A stretch of DNA of 48,770 nt from contig CP053916.1 of assembly GCA_021496925.1 (NCBI GenBank), forward strand, positions 1 through 48,770. The letters are read 5' to 3'. Of this stretch, positions 14,942 through 22,812 are shown one piece after another (the first letter of the stretch is position 1; every line of letters begins with the position of its first letter). This DNA is from Acidovorax sp. YS12. GTDB taxonomy: Bacteria; Pseudomonadota; Gammaproteobacteria; Burkholderiales; Burkholderiaceae_C. Made by a program: the position numbers and the translations under genes. The notes below the pieces were generated by a model. It ran no database searches and had not been told where the DNA came from. It worked only from the letters and a program-made list of their open reading frames with translations.

Positions 14942-16309
14942 TTAGGCTCCCTCGGTGGCTGACATCAACGGGTCGGCGTTGCCGGCTTCCACAAGCGCCA
15001 GGAAACCGGCGTCCTCGTAGTAGGGCAGGGTGGCCGCGCGGATGGGCTTCGCGGCCGCGCCCAGGATGATCGCCTCACGCTTCCCCAGGCGCATCAGTTC
15101 GTCGGGCGTGATGGGCTGTTGGCGTTGCTCGGTGCCGGCCTGGCCGGCCCGCGCGACGATGCCGGCGATGTCGTCAGCGACGACGGCTGCCGTCTTGAAA
15201 TCGTTGAGCGGCAGCACGGTACGGATGGCGCACTGTTGCCACAGGCTGTTTTCCTCGCCGTAGGCGCGGTTGAGCTGGGTCAAGCTCTGGATGGTCAGCA
15301 GCGGCTTGATGCCGAAGCTGGGCAAGTACGCCAGCGAGCTTTCAAGGAAGGGGAGCCGGCCCAGGGCGGCGAAGTCGTCGAGCACCAGCAGCAGGCGACG
15401 CGCGGCCGGCTGCTGGCGTTCCTGGGTGCCGTGGCGGACAACTTGCGCCAGGAAGGCGCGAATCAGCGGCTGGAGCCGGCCGAGGTCGTGGGGCGCGAAG
15501 GACAGGTAGAGCGTCATCGCAGCCTCGCCGTCGCGCAGCTCGGCCAGGTCGAACGAACTGCGCATGGTGTTCCGGGCCACGTCCGGGGATGCAAAGATGG
15601 CCAGGCTGTTGGCGACCATTACCCGCACCGCCGCGCGCGCATTGTCGGCCAGCTCGGCATAGGCCATCGCGGCGGCCTTGGCCGCGTGGCCTAGCTCGTC
15701 GTCAGGGATGATGTCGCGGAAGGTGGCGAGGGTGGAACCGAAAACGCCGTTGTCATTCACCGCGCGCTGTACATCATGCAGGCTGGCGACGAGGCTCTGG
15801 CGCGTGGCGATGATGAACAGGGTCAGCAGCGATTGCGCGTGGTGGTGCCAGTAGTCGCCGCCGTCCTGGTCGTCACCCAGCAAGGCGGCCGCCAATGCCT
15901 GGATGTCCGCCAGTTCGCCCGCCGTGCCGCGCGGGATGGCATCCAGGAAGTTGAAGGTGTCCGGGCTGCTTGGGTCGCCGAAGGCGAGCCTGCGCACCTC
16001 GTTGTGCGCGCCCGTGCGCCGCCAGTGCTCGGTGATGCCGTGCAACTCGCCATGCACGTCGGTGACGATGGCGCTTTCGCGCCAGGTCAGCAGCGTGGGC
16101 ACCACGATGGTCGTGCCCTTGCCGCTGCGGCACGGGCCGAGCACGGCCACCGGGTTCATGCCGGCGTCGATCAGCGGCTGGCCGTCGCTGGCCCCGATGA
16201 TGACGCCGGACGTGTCGCGCGCGACCGTCTTGAGCGGCTGAGTGTCGGCCCACGCTGGGTTCTGCGTTGTGCCGAACAGCTTGGAAATGAAGGTGTTGAA
16301 TGCTCCCAT
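14942..16309 (-). CDS. Second VirD4/TraG-family ATPase, lacking membrane segments
   Basis: 455 residues from the ATG at 16309 after AGGAGTTACGCA. Walker A GPCRSGKGTT lies near 58 and Walker B LLLVLDDFAALG near 306, with the VirD4-type FASPDVARNTMRSSFDL and PSFGIKPLLTIQSLTQLNRA regions. Canonical VirD4 coupling proteins carry N-terminal transmembrane helices and an all-alpha domain; here the motif begins within the first 60 residues, so it is a soluble form. The plasmid also encodes a full VirD4 at 31888. This one may deliver a different cargo or act on DNA without the channel. Confidence 0.85.
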   Translation of the reverse strand: MGAFNTFISKLFGTTQNPAWADTQPLKTVARDTSGVIIGASDGQPLIDAGMNPVAVLGPCRSGKGTTIVVPTLLTWRESAIVTDVHGELHGITEHWRRTGAHNEVRRLAFGDPSSPDTFNFLDAIPRGTAGELADIQALAAALLGDDQDGGDYWHHHAQSLLTLFIIATRQSLVASLHDVQRAVNDNGVFGSTLATFRDIIPDDELGHAAKAAAMAYAELADNARAAVRVMVANSLAIFASPDVARNTMRSSFDLAELRDGEAAMTLYLSFAPHDLGRLQPLIRAFLAQVVRHGTQERQQPAARRLLLVLDDFAALGRLPFLESSLAYLPSFGIKPLLTIQSLTQLNRAYGEENSLWQQCAIRTVLPLNDFKTAAVVADDIAGIVARAGQAGTEQRQQPITPDELMRLGKREAIILGAAAKPIRAATLPYYEDAGFLALVEAGNADPLMSATEGA

Positions 16310-16328
16310 TGCGTAACTCCTGGTAGGT

Positions 16329-16769
16329 TCAGCGTGGCAGTTGAAGCTGCGCACGCACGTCGTCGTAGATGCGGTTGGTGCGGCCGGTTCCCTGCCAAAA
16401 CACGCGCTGCTCGTCATGCTGCGGGCTGCTGCCCTCCGGCATCGCCGTATCGCGCAAGCGGCACAGGAATTCGTCGCTGGCGTCGAGCCAGTGAACCAGG
16501 CCGAAAACCTGCTGGAACAGCTCCGGCCGGTGGTCGCGGACAGCTTCCGTGATTTCACGGATCTCGTCGATGCGCTTGTAGACGCCGCCGAACCCGTTGA
16601 ACGGGTCGAGCACGTCGTAGATGGCCCGGTACGCGGCCCTAGTGGCATGCAGCTCTTCGGCAAGCTGGGCGCGGTGCGCGGCGATGGCGTTGCGCTCGCT
16701 GACCAGCTTGCGCAGGCCGTAGGCCATGACGATGAGCGCCAAGGCCAGGGCGACAATCAGCGCGGTCAT
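16329..16769 (-). CDS. Membrane-anchored coiled-coil protein
   Basis: 146 residues: one N-terminal transmembrane helix (about 2-20, TALIVALALALIVMAYGL), then a coiled-coil-like stretch (VSERNAIAAHRAQLAEELHA) and a soluble domain. Its start overlaps the stop of the KfrB protein (ATGA). Unknown family; it belongs to the VirD4-like cluster. Confidence 0.65.
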   Translation of the reverse strand: MTALIVALALALIVMAYGLRKLVSERNAIAAHRAQLAEELHATRAAYRAIYDVLDPFNGFGGVYKRIDEIREITEAVRDHRPELFQQVFGLVHWLDASDEFLCRLRDTAMPEGSSPQHDEQRVFWQGTGRTNRIYDDVRAQLQLPR

Positions 16770-17818
16770 CGTTCCACCCCCTTCTGCTGCTCGCGTGCCG
16801 GCGCGCGCGCGACCACTTGGGCGCGGCCCTGCTGGTACGCGACTTTGACGGTTTGGCCGCGCTCCGGGAGCTGCTGGCCGAACGCGGCGCGGTCGTGGCG
16901 CACGATGTTGTTCCGGCCCAGCTCCTGGTAGACGTGCTTGCCGTCGATGTCCACCACGCGGCCGCTGTGCTCCTTTTGCCGGTCGGCGGGCTTGGCCTGG
17001 CCGAACAGCGGCGAGGGTGCCGGCTCGGGCTGCTGGTACAGCTTCGCCGTGGCGGCCTCGATGGCGGGGTGCTTGGTGCGGGTCTGCGCTTCCTGCGTCA
17101 GCTCCGCGCGCAGGCGCGGCACGGTGGCGTCCTGGAAGTCCTTGAACCCTTGCGACAGCTTGCCGCTGTCGGCCGACGTGAAAATCTGGTGCTCGATGCG
17201 CTGCTGGAGGAACTTGCCGTCCTCGGCCGGCAGGCGGCCGGTTTTCACGCCGTGCTCGATAGCGCTGCCGATGAACGCCAGGTGATTCACCAGGCGCTCT
17301 TTCAGCTCGCCCTGGCGGTCGTTGGGGGCCATGCTGGCGTAGTTGCTGCGCTGGCTGTCGATTTGGAGCCGGCCCCGGTTCATGTAGCCATCCATCACCA
17401 TGTCGCCGACCAGCTTCTTGCCCTCGTTGACGAGCTGCCGCACGTCCTCGGTCTGCGCCAGGCCGCGCGGAAGGTCGATGTCCAGCGTCTTGCCAGCCAG
17501 CACCGCGCCCAGGCTGTCGGCGCTGCGGCCGAACGTCTTTTGGATGGTGTTGCGGCCGGCGTCGATCATGCGCCGGGTCAGCTCCTGATTGCCGGGCTGG
17601 CCCAGCTTGCCGGCGATGGCGGTGGTCGGCGCGTTGTTCAGCACGGCCGCCTTCATGACGGCATGCTCCAGCGCCAGGCGCGACGCGCCCAGCTCTTTGC
17701 GGGCCTCGGGCATGCTGACACTGGCGAGCGCGCCCATGTTGCGCTCGAAGGCTTGGCCGAAAGTCGCAAAGATGCGTTCCTCGACGGCCGCGCGGTTGGT
17801 TTCGATGGTTCCTACCAT
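16766..17818 (-). CDS. Helical protein with a C-terminal KfrB domain
   Basis: 350 residues from the ATG at 17818 after GGAGGAAATCCAC; the frame stays open further upstream but reads into the preceding gene's end. About 1-270 is helical and unassigned (SVSMPEARKELGASRLALEH; LKERLVNHLAFIGSAIEHGV). About 285-340 is a KfrB domain (HSGRVVDIDGKHVYQELGRN, then RHDRAAFGQQLPERGQTVKV). KfrB domains are known from IncP plasmid stability proteins, where KfrA and its partners form cell-associated structures. It is one of three KfrB proteins on this plasmid. Confidence 0.78.
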   Translation of the reverse strand: MVGTIETNRAAVEERIFATFGQAFERNMGALASVSMPEARKELGASRLALEHAVMKAAVLNNAPTTAIAGKLGQPGNQELTRRMIDAGRNTIQKTFGRSADSLGAVLAGKTLDIDLPRGLAQTEDVRQLVNEGKKLVGDMVMDGYMNRGRLQIDSQRSNYASMAPNDRQGELKERLVNHLAFIGSAIEHGVKTGRLPAEDGKFLQQRIEHQIFTSADSGKLSQGFKDFQDATVPRLRAELTQEAQTRTKHPAIEAATAKLYQQPEPAPSPLFGQAKPADRQKEHSGRVVDIDGKHVYQELGRNNIVRHDRAAFGQQLPERGQTVKVAYQQGRAQVVARAPAREQQKGVER

Positions 17819-17843
17819 GTGGATTTCCTCCCGAACTCGTCTA

Positions 17844-18299
17844 TCACGCCACCACGGCGGCCGAAGCCACCAGGCCGTCCAGGTACTGGCGCGAATCGCG
17901 CACCAGCTCGGTCGCCTCGCGGCCGGCCGCCAGGGCGGCGTCGAGGTCGTCATAGCGGCCGTTGTCGCGCGCCCACTTCAAGGCGCGGTAGTAGGTTAGG
18001 GTGTCGATGCCGGCGTCCAGCAGGCGGCCGTTCAGCTCCTGGAACTGCTGGGCGGCATGCGGGTCGGTGTCCACCAGCTCGAACGCCCAGCTCGTGGGGT
18101 CGCCCACGTCCTGCGGTTGCATGGCCTCGTAGATCGGGAACGCGGTATCGCCGCTGGGGTCGCCCAGCAGGTCGTAATAGGCCAGGCCGGACGGTGCGAC
18201 GACGCCCAGCTTGCGGAAACCGCGCATGGTGTCGGTGATTTCGATGATCGCCTCGGGCGGGAACACCGCGAACTGCATGGTGGTCGGGGTAGTGCTCAT
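17844..18299 (-). CDS. Protein of unknown function
   Basis: 151 residues, soluble, beginning MSTTPTTMQFAVFPPEAIIE, with LAYYDLLGDPSGDTAFPIYE and SWAFELVDTDPHAAQQFQEL. No family recognised. The ribosome site CAGGAGAAAACC is good. A variant of the transfer operator (18358-18375) lies upstream. Confidence 0.62.
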   Translation of the reverse strand: MSTTPTTMQFAVFPPEAIIEITDTMRGFRKLGVVAPSGLAYYDLLGDPSGDTAFPIYEAMQPQDVGDPTSWAFELVDTDPHAAQQFQELNGRLLDAGIDTLTYYRALKWARDNGRYDDLDAALAAGREATELVRDSRQYLDGLVASAAVVA

Positions 18300-18357
18300 G
18301 GTTTTCTCCTGGTGGATGAACGAGGGTCAGCCCGTGCGCCTCCCGGCGCGCGGATGA

Positions 18358-18375
18358 GTGATGCAAATGTATCAG
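18358..18375. promoter_or_regulatory. Variant transfer-type operator
   Basis: GTGATGCAAATGTATCAG differs from GTGATATAAATGTATCAC at three positions. It overlaps the stop codon of the nuclease gene and precedes the gene at 18299, so it may link this cluster to transfer regulation. Confidence 0.5.
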
Positions 18376-18878
18376 TTGGTCATGCGCGGGGCCACTCTGG
18401 CGTGCTCGCGCGCGCCGGCCTGGTCGTGCCGGTAGTCCCACGGCGGCACCGGGTTGGCGTCGGCCCACAGGCCCAGGCGTGCAGCCCTGGCGGCCGCCTC
18501 GGCCTCGTAGTAGGCCGGCTCCTGGTTGTAGCGCCGGTAGACCCAGGCCATGCCGCGCGCAACCTGCTCGCGGTTGATGTCCACGCCGGCCAGCGTCAGC
18601 CGGCAAACGGCGCGGCCGTAGCGGTCGGTGTCCACCACGCGCACGTCTAGCGTCTTGCGATAGGTAAGGTCGGACAAGACTTTCTTGGACGCCTGGCCGA
18701 ACGCCTGGCCCTTCTCCGGCGCGTCGATACCGAACAGGCGGCAGCGGGTCATCTTGCGGTCGGGCGAAAGGACGGCCACGGTGTCGCCGTCGAGCACGCC
18801 GACGACTTCGGCCGGGTCGGCCCAGGCCAGCGCCGGCAGGATGAGAAGCGCGGCCAGCGCCGCGCGCAGCATTGTCAT
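18372..18878 (-). CDS. Secreted thermonuclease-like (SNase) nuclease
   Basis: 168 residues from the ATG at 18878. Residues 1-20 form a signal peptide (TMLRAALAALLILPALAWA). The mature part has SNase features: VVGVLDGDTVAVL, RCRLFGIDAPEKGQAFG, VVDTDRYGRAVCRL and EQVARGMAWVYRRY. SNase-fold enzymes cut DNA or RNA with Ca2+; several plasmid par/tra regions encode exported homologues. Its start overlaps the preceding gene's stop (ATGA). In this cluster it might modify the cell envelope environment or incoming DNA; the role is not shown by the sequence. Confidence 0.85.
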   Translation of the reverse strand: MTMLRAALAALLILPALAWADPAEVVGVLDGDTVAVLSPDRKMTRCRLFGIDAPEKGQAFGQASKKVLSDLTYRKTLDVRVVDTDRYGRAVCRLTLAGVDINREQVARGMAWVYRRYNQEPAYYEAEAAARAARLGLWADANPVPPWDYRHDQAGAREHARVAPRMTN

Positions 18879-19162
18879 GATGGGTTCCTTTCGGTGGAGG
18901 GGGTCGGGACGCATCCCAGCTCACGCGGGCCGGCTAGGCGTGCGGAGAACCGCGCGCCTCGTGGCGGGCGCTTGAGCAGGTTGCGCTTCACGCACGCGAT
19001 GGCGGCCTCTGCCGTTCTGGCGCGCGCGTAGTGGGTCATGCGATACGTCGGGCGTTTGGCCGGGCCGGCGATCACGTCCACGGCCCATTTCTTCCATTCT
19101 TGGCCGCGCCAGTAGGCCACGGCGTCGGCCTCGTCTCCGAACAACAGGCGGCCCTGCATCAT
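18875..19162 (-). CDS. Small protein of unknown function
   Basis: 95 residues; tandem ATG codons at 19162 and 19159 follow AGGAGGCCGCCGCG. The sequence contains ADAVAYWRGQEWKKWAVDVI and ARARTAEAAIACVKRNLLKR, alternating strands and helices with a basic end. Probably co-translated with the nuclease. Confidence 0.6.
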   Translation of the reverse strand: MMQGRLLFGDEADAVAYWRGQEWKKWAVDVIAGPAKRPTYRMTHYARARTAEAAIACVKRNLLKRPPRGARFSARLAGPRELGCVPTPSTERNPS

Positions 19163-19177
19163 CGCGGCGGCCTCCTG

Positions 19178-19315
19178 TCAGCGACGAGACACGGACACGT
19201 CCGCGCCGTCGTCGATGTCGAACTTCGAGAAGGCGGCCAGGCGGGCCGCGTCCTCGGTGGTTTCGTTGACGGTGCCGACGTAGCGGCCGTTCACGTACAC
19301 GTTCCATTCCTTCAT
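19178..19315 (-). CDS. Very small protein of unknown function
   Basis: 45 residues from the ATG at 19315 (KEWNVYVNGRYVGTVNETTE), 15 bases after the preceding stop. It has a compact beta-strand pattern and an acidic centre. Short, but the codon pattern and spacing fit the operon. Confidence 0.5.
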   Translation of the reverse strand: MKEWNVYVNGRYVGTVNETTEDAARLAAFSKFDIDDGADVSVSRR

Positions 19316-19329
19316 GGCGTCGGCCTCGC

Positions 19330-19851
19330 TTAGTGACGGGGGCAGGCGTCGTCGAAGTTCCAGCCGCACACGCGGCACGGGCCATCGCCGTCCTCGGTCA
19401 GCGCGAACTCTTCACCGCACCGCGCACACTTGGCTTCCTCGACGCATGCCGCGCATTGCGTGTAGTCCTCCGGTTCCCAGCGCGTAGCCGGGGAGTGGGT
19501 GCCGCCTGCACCCTCGCAATGGGTGCAGTGGCCCGGCCATCGTGCTTTCCAGGCGCTCGCCGCCTCTTGGACGGCCTGGTATTCCCGCCGCTCGATCACC
19601 TCGGGGTCGGCGTCCTGGTCGCCGTCGATGAGCACGCGCTTGGCGGTCGCCAGGGTGCCATAGCGGGCCAGCAGGAAGGCAACGTAATCAGCATCGTCGG
19701 GGATGCCGGTTTCTGCCCAGGGCTTGCGGCCCAGGCACTGGCCCAGCTCGTCGAAGAAGGCGAGGAAGGAACCGGCCTCGTACTGCACGCGGACTTGTCC
19801 CGCGACCGGCAGGCCGGGGGAAAGAACCGTGCTCGTGGTGGTGTTGGTCAT
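19330..19851 (-). CDS. Zinc-ribbon-containing protein of unknown function
   Basis: 173 residues from the ATG at 19851, which has a perfect AAGGAGG site eight bases before it. The N-terminal part is mixed alpha/beta (AGSFLAFFDELGQCLGRKPW; DYVAFLLARYGTLATAKRVL). The C-terminal half has three Cys pairs (CTHC, CAAC/CARC, CRVC), suggesting two or three zinc sites. Likely nucleic-acid or protein binding; no family named. Confidence 0.65.
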   Translation of the reverse strand: MTNTTTSTVLSPGLPVAGQVRVQYEAGSFLAFFDELGQCLGRKPWAETGIPDDADYVAFLLARYGTLATAKRVLIDGDQDADPEVIERREYQAVQEAASAWKARWPGHCTHCEGAGGTHSPATRWEPEDYTQCAACVEEAKCARCGEEFALTEDGDGPCRVCGWNFDDACPRH

Positions 19852-19871
19852 GGTGTGAACCTCCTTGGTCA

Positions 19872-20183
19872 TCATGGATTCATGGAAACGGAAACAGTCG
19901 CCGGGTCGTATCCGTTGCCCTTGGCGATCTGCGCGCGGGCCTTCGTCAACGCCTGGCGCTCGGACTTGGCCAGCAACCAGAAAACCGGGCTGACCCGTTC
20001 GCCCGTGCGCAGCGAGCACGCCGACACGGCGAAGCGGACAGCCGGCGCGGCAGGCTGGGACTTCTGCACGCGGAAGCCGCTGCCCTTGCAGGCGAAGCAC
20101 ACACCGCCCAGCACGGTCGAATGCTGCGCCAGGCGGCCGGAACCGCCGCAGCGCGGACAGGTGACGCGGTAGCCCTGCTGCAT
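19872..20183 (-). CDS. DnaJ-type zinc-finger protein
   Basis: 103 residues from the ATG at 20183. CPRCGGSG and CFACKGSG form the CxxCxGxG pair of a DnaJ central-domain zinc finger, followed by a helical tail (SERQALTKARAQIAKGNGYD). No J domain is present. Small stand-alone fingers like this are common in plasmid operons with unknown targets. Confidence 0.68.
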   Translation of the reverse strand: MQQGYRVTCPRCGGSGRLAQHSTVLGGVCFACKGSGFRVQKSQPAAPAVRFAVSACSLRTGERVSPVFWLLAKSERQALTKARAQIAKGNGYDPATVSVSMNP

Positions 20184-20191
20184 GGCGCACG

Positions 20192-20476
20192 TCACGGGTT
20201 CACCCGCCGCAGGCCGGCGAGGCCGTAGAAGCCATCGCGCCCGGTGACGCCACGGCAGTAGGCCGCGAAGTCGCCAAGGTGAGGGCCGCTCGGGAACTCG
20301 CAGTGCCAGGTGCCGACCAGGCTGAACCGCAGTTCCTCGGTCGGACGCTCGAAGTCGGCCCGGTGGTGCGTACCCTTGGCCGGGCCTGTGAACACGCTGG
20401 CGCGAACCTCGATGCGGTCGTACACCCAGGGGCGAATGCACTGCTGGTACGGGGTGGCTTCCTCTGCGCGAATCAC
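20192..20476 (-). CDS. Protein of unknown function with GTG start
   Basis: 94 residues. The start codon is GTG at 20476, supported by AAGGGGCGGCCC upstream; no ATG is available nearby. The sequence has EVRASVFTGPAKGTHHRADF and FSLVGTWHCEFPSGPHLGDF, a beta-rich pattern. It lies between two co-directional small genes. Confidence 0.6.
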   Translation of the reverse strand: MIRAEEATPYQQCIRPWVYDRIEVRASVFTGPAKGTHHRADFERPTEELRFSLVGTWHCEFPSGPHLGDFAAYCRGVTGRDGFYGLAGLRRVNP

Positions 20477-20486
20477 GGGCCGCCCC

Positions 20487-20714
20487 TTAGAAACCCTGCT
20501 TGGTCAGCTCGGCCGTCAAGGTCTTGGAGACGATGGCGGCTTGGGCTTCGGTCAGGGTGCCCCGGATGTCTTGCAGCGCCTGAGCTGCGGCCATTGCCTT
20601 CGCAAAGTCGGCGCGCAGCTCACGCACTGCATTGGCCTCGCCACATTCGGCAAAGCGGCGGTAGATGTTGGCCCACTCGCCCCAGGTGGGAGTGATGTCG
20701 ATGGTTCGGGACAT
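20487..20714 (-). CDS. Small helical protein, first gene of its operon
   Basis: 75 residues, beginning SRTIDITPTWGEWANIYRRF and continuing as a helical, Ala-rich chain. It follows AGGAGAGCCGCA and the operator-controlled promoter at 20751. No known family. It is the promoter-proximal gene of a minus-strand run that reaches 14405. Confidence 0.62.
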   Translation of the reverse strand: MSRTIDITPTWGEWANIYRRFAECGEANAVRELRADFAKAMAAAQALQDIRGTLTEAQAAIVSKTLTAELTKQGF

Positions 20715-20750
20715 TGCGGCTCTCCTTCAATGTTCGTTGATGATGGCTCT

Positions 20751-20779
20751 ATTGTAAGGGCATTTGTGCCCTTGTGCAA
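20751..20779 (-). promoter_or_regulatory. Promoter with operator in its spacer (module copy 3)
   Basis: Minus strand TTGCAC, 17 bases, TACAAT; operator AAGGGCATTTGTGCCCTT at 20756-20773. Confidence 0.82.
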
Positions 20780-20786
20780 GCGTTCA

Positions 20787-20827
20787 TGGTGACATTTTTT
20801 CTTTCCTAGTGCGCCTTACTGTCACCA
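20787..20827. repeat. 41-bp TGGTGACA...TGTCACCA element
   Basis: Perfect ends and a T6 interior, closely similar to the copy at 10347. It marks the border between the operon ending at 20714 and the degenerate origin copy. Confidence 0.85.
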
Positions 20828-20850
20828 ATAGAACGGCCTGGGTGTCTCCC

Positions 20851-20877
20851 TTTTTCCCGCCCAAGGGGCGGCGGCGG
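20851..20877. repeat. T-run plus GC hairpin repeat, copy 4
   Basis: Same string as at 4848. Here, as there, it precedes an iteron region. Confidence 0.75.
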
Positions 20878-20885
20878 TTCAAGGA

Positions 20886-21062
20886 TGTTGTTAGAGGGTT
20901 AAAGAGAAAAGTTAAAGAACCGCGCGCGCGTGTTACGCAACGCGAGAGCCAGTCCTGGCGCGGCTTCCAGCGCGATGCGGTGGCACGATGGACGAAAGCC
21001 CGGTGGCGCGTTCGACGCCAGCCGGTGGGCCGATAGACGGCCTGCCGTGGCGCGATAGACGC
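20886..21062. repeat. Degenerate second copy of the oriV iteron region
   Basis: Four 17-bp iteron-like copies start at 20979, 21002, 21024 and 21046, spaced 23, 22 and 22 bp: GGTGGCACGATGGACGA, GGTGGCGCGTTCGACGC, GGTGGGCCGATAGACGG and CGTGGCGCGATAGACGC. The left flank (GGTTAAAGAGAAAAGTTAAA, then CGCGCGCGTGTTACG) resembles 5215-5261 beside oriV. No DnaA box is seen. It may titrate RepA, take part in handcuffing, or be the remnant of an origin. Confidence 0.8.
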
Positions 21063-21072
21063 CGGCAGGGTG

Positions 21073-21537
21073 TCAGCGCCTTTTCAGCAGCGAGCCGATA
21101 ACGAAGAGCACCAGCACGGCCGCGCACAGTTGCGCGGTCTGCCAGCTCCCGGTCAACGTGAACAGCCCGTACAGCGTGCCGGCGACGGCGAAGAGGAAGC
21201 CACACGCGGCCGATGCGTAGTCGATCAGCACGCGCGACCGGCCGGGCGGCACATGCCGCAGCGCGAGCATGCCGAACAGGGCCGCGCAGCCCGTGACGAT
21301 CAGGAACGGCCGCCATGAGTGCGTCGCCAGGAACTGGCCGACCGCTGCGACATCGACCAGGCCAGCGACCGCACCGCCCAGCTCGGCCGCGAAGCGCCGC
21401 AGGGCGGGGAAAACCGGCCACCAGCGGCCGGTCAGCAGCCGGTCGGCGATGAACACCACGCCGGCCGCGATTGCAGCGCACAGCGCCAGGCGTGCGCCCA
21501 GCAGGGCGCGGGCTTTGGTGGTGGCGTTCGTCGTCAT
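21073..21537 (-). CDS. Polytopic membrane protein
   Basis: 154 residues from the ATG at 21537 after AGGAGG. About three or four hydrophobic segments: near 12-33 (ALLGARLALCAAIAAGVVFI), 75-95 (FLIVTGCAALFGMLALRH) and 105-148 (two helices). The C-terminus is SLLKRR. Last gene of a three-gene operon with the DUF4942-like protein; function unknown. Confidence 0.65.
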   Translation of the reverse strand: MTTNATTKARALLGARLALCAAIAAGVVFIADRLLTGRWWPVFPALRRFAAELGGAVAGLVDVAAVGQFLATHSWRPFLIVTGCAALFGMLALRHVPPGRSRVLIDYASAACGFLFAVAGTLYGLFTLTGSWQTAQLCAAVLVLFVIGSLLKRR

Positions 21538-21548
21538 GGCATGGCCTC

Positions 21549-21881
21549 CTATCTCTGTCCGTCGTAGTAACCCCGCCGCTTCTCCAGCTCGGCCGCGTAC
21601 AGCTCATCGGCGAACAGCGGCACGTCTCGGGCCAGGCGCTTCGCCAGGTTGCGCTGCCGCACCCTGGCGCGCGCCTCCTGGCTCCACTGTTTGACCGGGC
21701 CAGCCTGGGGGAAGTCGATGCACACGACGTAGCCGGTGCCCGGCCTCCACAGGTTCGCCACCTCGGGCGGGCACTGCTGCCCGGCCGGCACCTCGGCGGC
21801 GGCCAGCTCGTGCGGGCCGGGGCAGGGCCGGTGCGGCAGGCCCCAGCGCAGCGAGTAGCGCCACAGCAGCGCGGCGGCCAT
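21549..21881 (-). CDS. Protein of unknown function with hydrophobic N-terminus
   Basis: 110 residues from the ATG at 21881, which overlaps the preceding stop (TGATG), so coupling is clear. N-terminal AALLWRYSLRWGLPHRP may insert into the membrane weakly. The C-terminal half is charged and helical (RARVRQRNLAKRLARDVPLF). No family recognised. Confidence 0.6.
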   Translation of the reverse strand: MAAALLWRYSLRWGLPHRPCPGPHELAAAEVPAGQQCPPEVANLWRPGTGYVVCIDFPQAGPVKQWSQEARARVRQRNLAKRLARDVPLFADELYAAELEKRRGYYDGQR

Positions 21882-22684
21882 CAGCGCACCTCCGAAGCGA
21901 GGGCGTGCGGGTAATGCTTCGCCAGTATGCCGTTCATCTTCTCCACCAGGTCGGGCCGCTTGAACAGCACATGGCCGCTTCCCTTCTTGAACCACTTGAC
22001 ATGCAGGTAGGCGTTTTCGGCCTGCGTCTCGCCGCGCTGCCGCGCGTCGGACACCATCAGGTAGAAGCCGTTGCGGTGGTCAGGCTCGGGCTTGCCGTCG
22101 AGCACGTAGAACACGCGCAAGAGGTCGTCGAGCTGGTCGGTGGTGCGGTGGTTGGGCGACCCATAGCTGAACAGGTAGTTCAGGATGATGCGCTTGCCGA
22201 ACTTGAACGGCTCGTTCGTCTTGTAGTTCCAGGACAGGCGGCGGAAGCACTCCAGAACGCCACGCTCGAACATCTCGCCCCGCGACCCATAGAGCGCGCC
22301 AAAAGTGGCCCGCACGTTTTCGGCGGTCAGCTCGGGAACGTCGCCCTCGTGGATTTGGTTGTCCCACTTGCTGCGTGCCTCGGCATCCATGAAGGTGCGC
22401 AAGCCCGATTCTTTCATCAGGTACTGCCAGGCCGGCCCGTCCACCGTGCGCAGCATCGCGGCGCGCACATCGTCGTCGCGGCTCGCGTACTGGCCGCAGA
22501 GGGTCAACGTGCGCCCGCGCAGCGCGTAGTGGTTGTCGATGACCAGACGCGGGAATCCGACGTTCGCGGCTGCTGCCAGCGCCTCGGCCTCGGCGATCAA
22601 GTCCAGGGCCTGATTCAACCGGGCCACCACGGCCGCCCGCTGGTTCACCATGTTTTCAATGCTGACGCTCTTGACCAGTTCCAT
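21881..22684 (-). CDS. DUF4942-like protein
   Basis: 267 residues. The middle (GLRTFMDAEARSKWDNQIHE, FERGVLECFRRLSWNYKTN, FKFGKRIILNYLFSYGSPNH) matches my memory of DUF4942 proteins, widespread on plasmids and in phages and often near methylases. The N-terminus is a helical Ala-rich region. Biochemical function unknown. Start follows GAGGTAGCGC. It is the first gene of its block, behind the operator-controlled promoter at 22722. Confidence 0.75.
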   Translation of the reverse strand: MELVKSVSIENMVNQRAAVVARLNQALDLIAEAEALAAAANVGFPRLVIDNHYALRGRTLTLCGQYASRDDDVRAAMLRTVDGPAWQYLMKESGLRTFMDAEARSKWDNQIHEGDVPELTAENVRATFGALYGSRGEMFERGVLECFRRLSWNYKTNEPFKFGKRIILNYLFSYGSPNHRTTDQLDDLLRVFYVLDGKPEPDHRNGFYLMVSDARQRGETQAENAYLHVKWFKKGSGHVLFKRPDLVEKMNGILAKHYPHALASEVR

Positions 22685-22721
22685 GCGCTACCTCGTTCGA
22701 TGTTCGTTTGCTGATGGCTCC

Positions 22722-22750
22722 ATTATAAGGGCATTTGTGCCCTTTTGCAA
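22722..22750 (-). promoter_or_regulatory. Promoter with operator in its spacer (module copy 4)
   Basis: Minus strand TTGCAA, 17 bases, TATAAT; operator AAGGGCATTTGTGCCCTT at 22727-22744. Confidence 0.85.
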
Positions 22751-22757
22751 GGGTGGA

Positions 22758-22798
22758 TGGTGACAAATGTTTGCGCCAGGCACGCGGGCCTGACACCA
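22758..22798. repeat. 41-bp TGGTGACA...TGACACCA element
   Basis: Left end perfect, right end TGACACCA. Same place in the composite module as the copies at 10347, 11101 and 20787. Confidence 0.82.
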
Positions 22799-22812
22799 TG
22801 CCCGGCAGTTCC

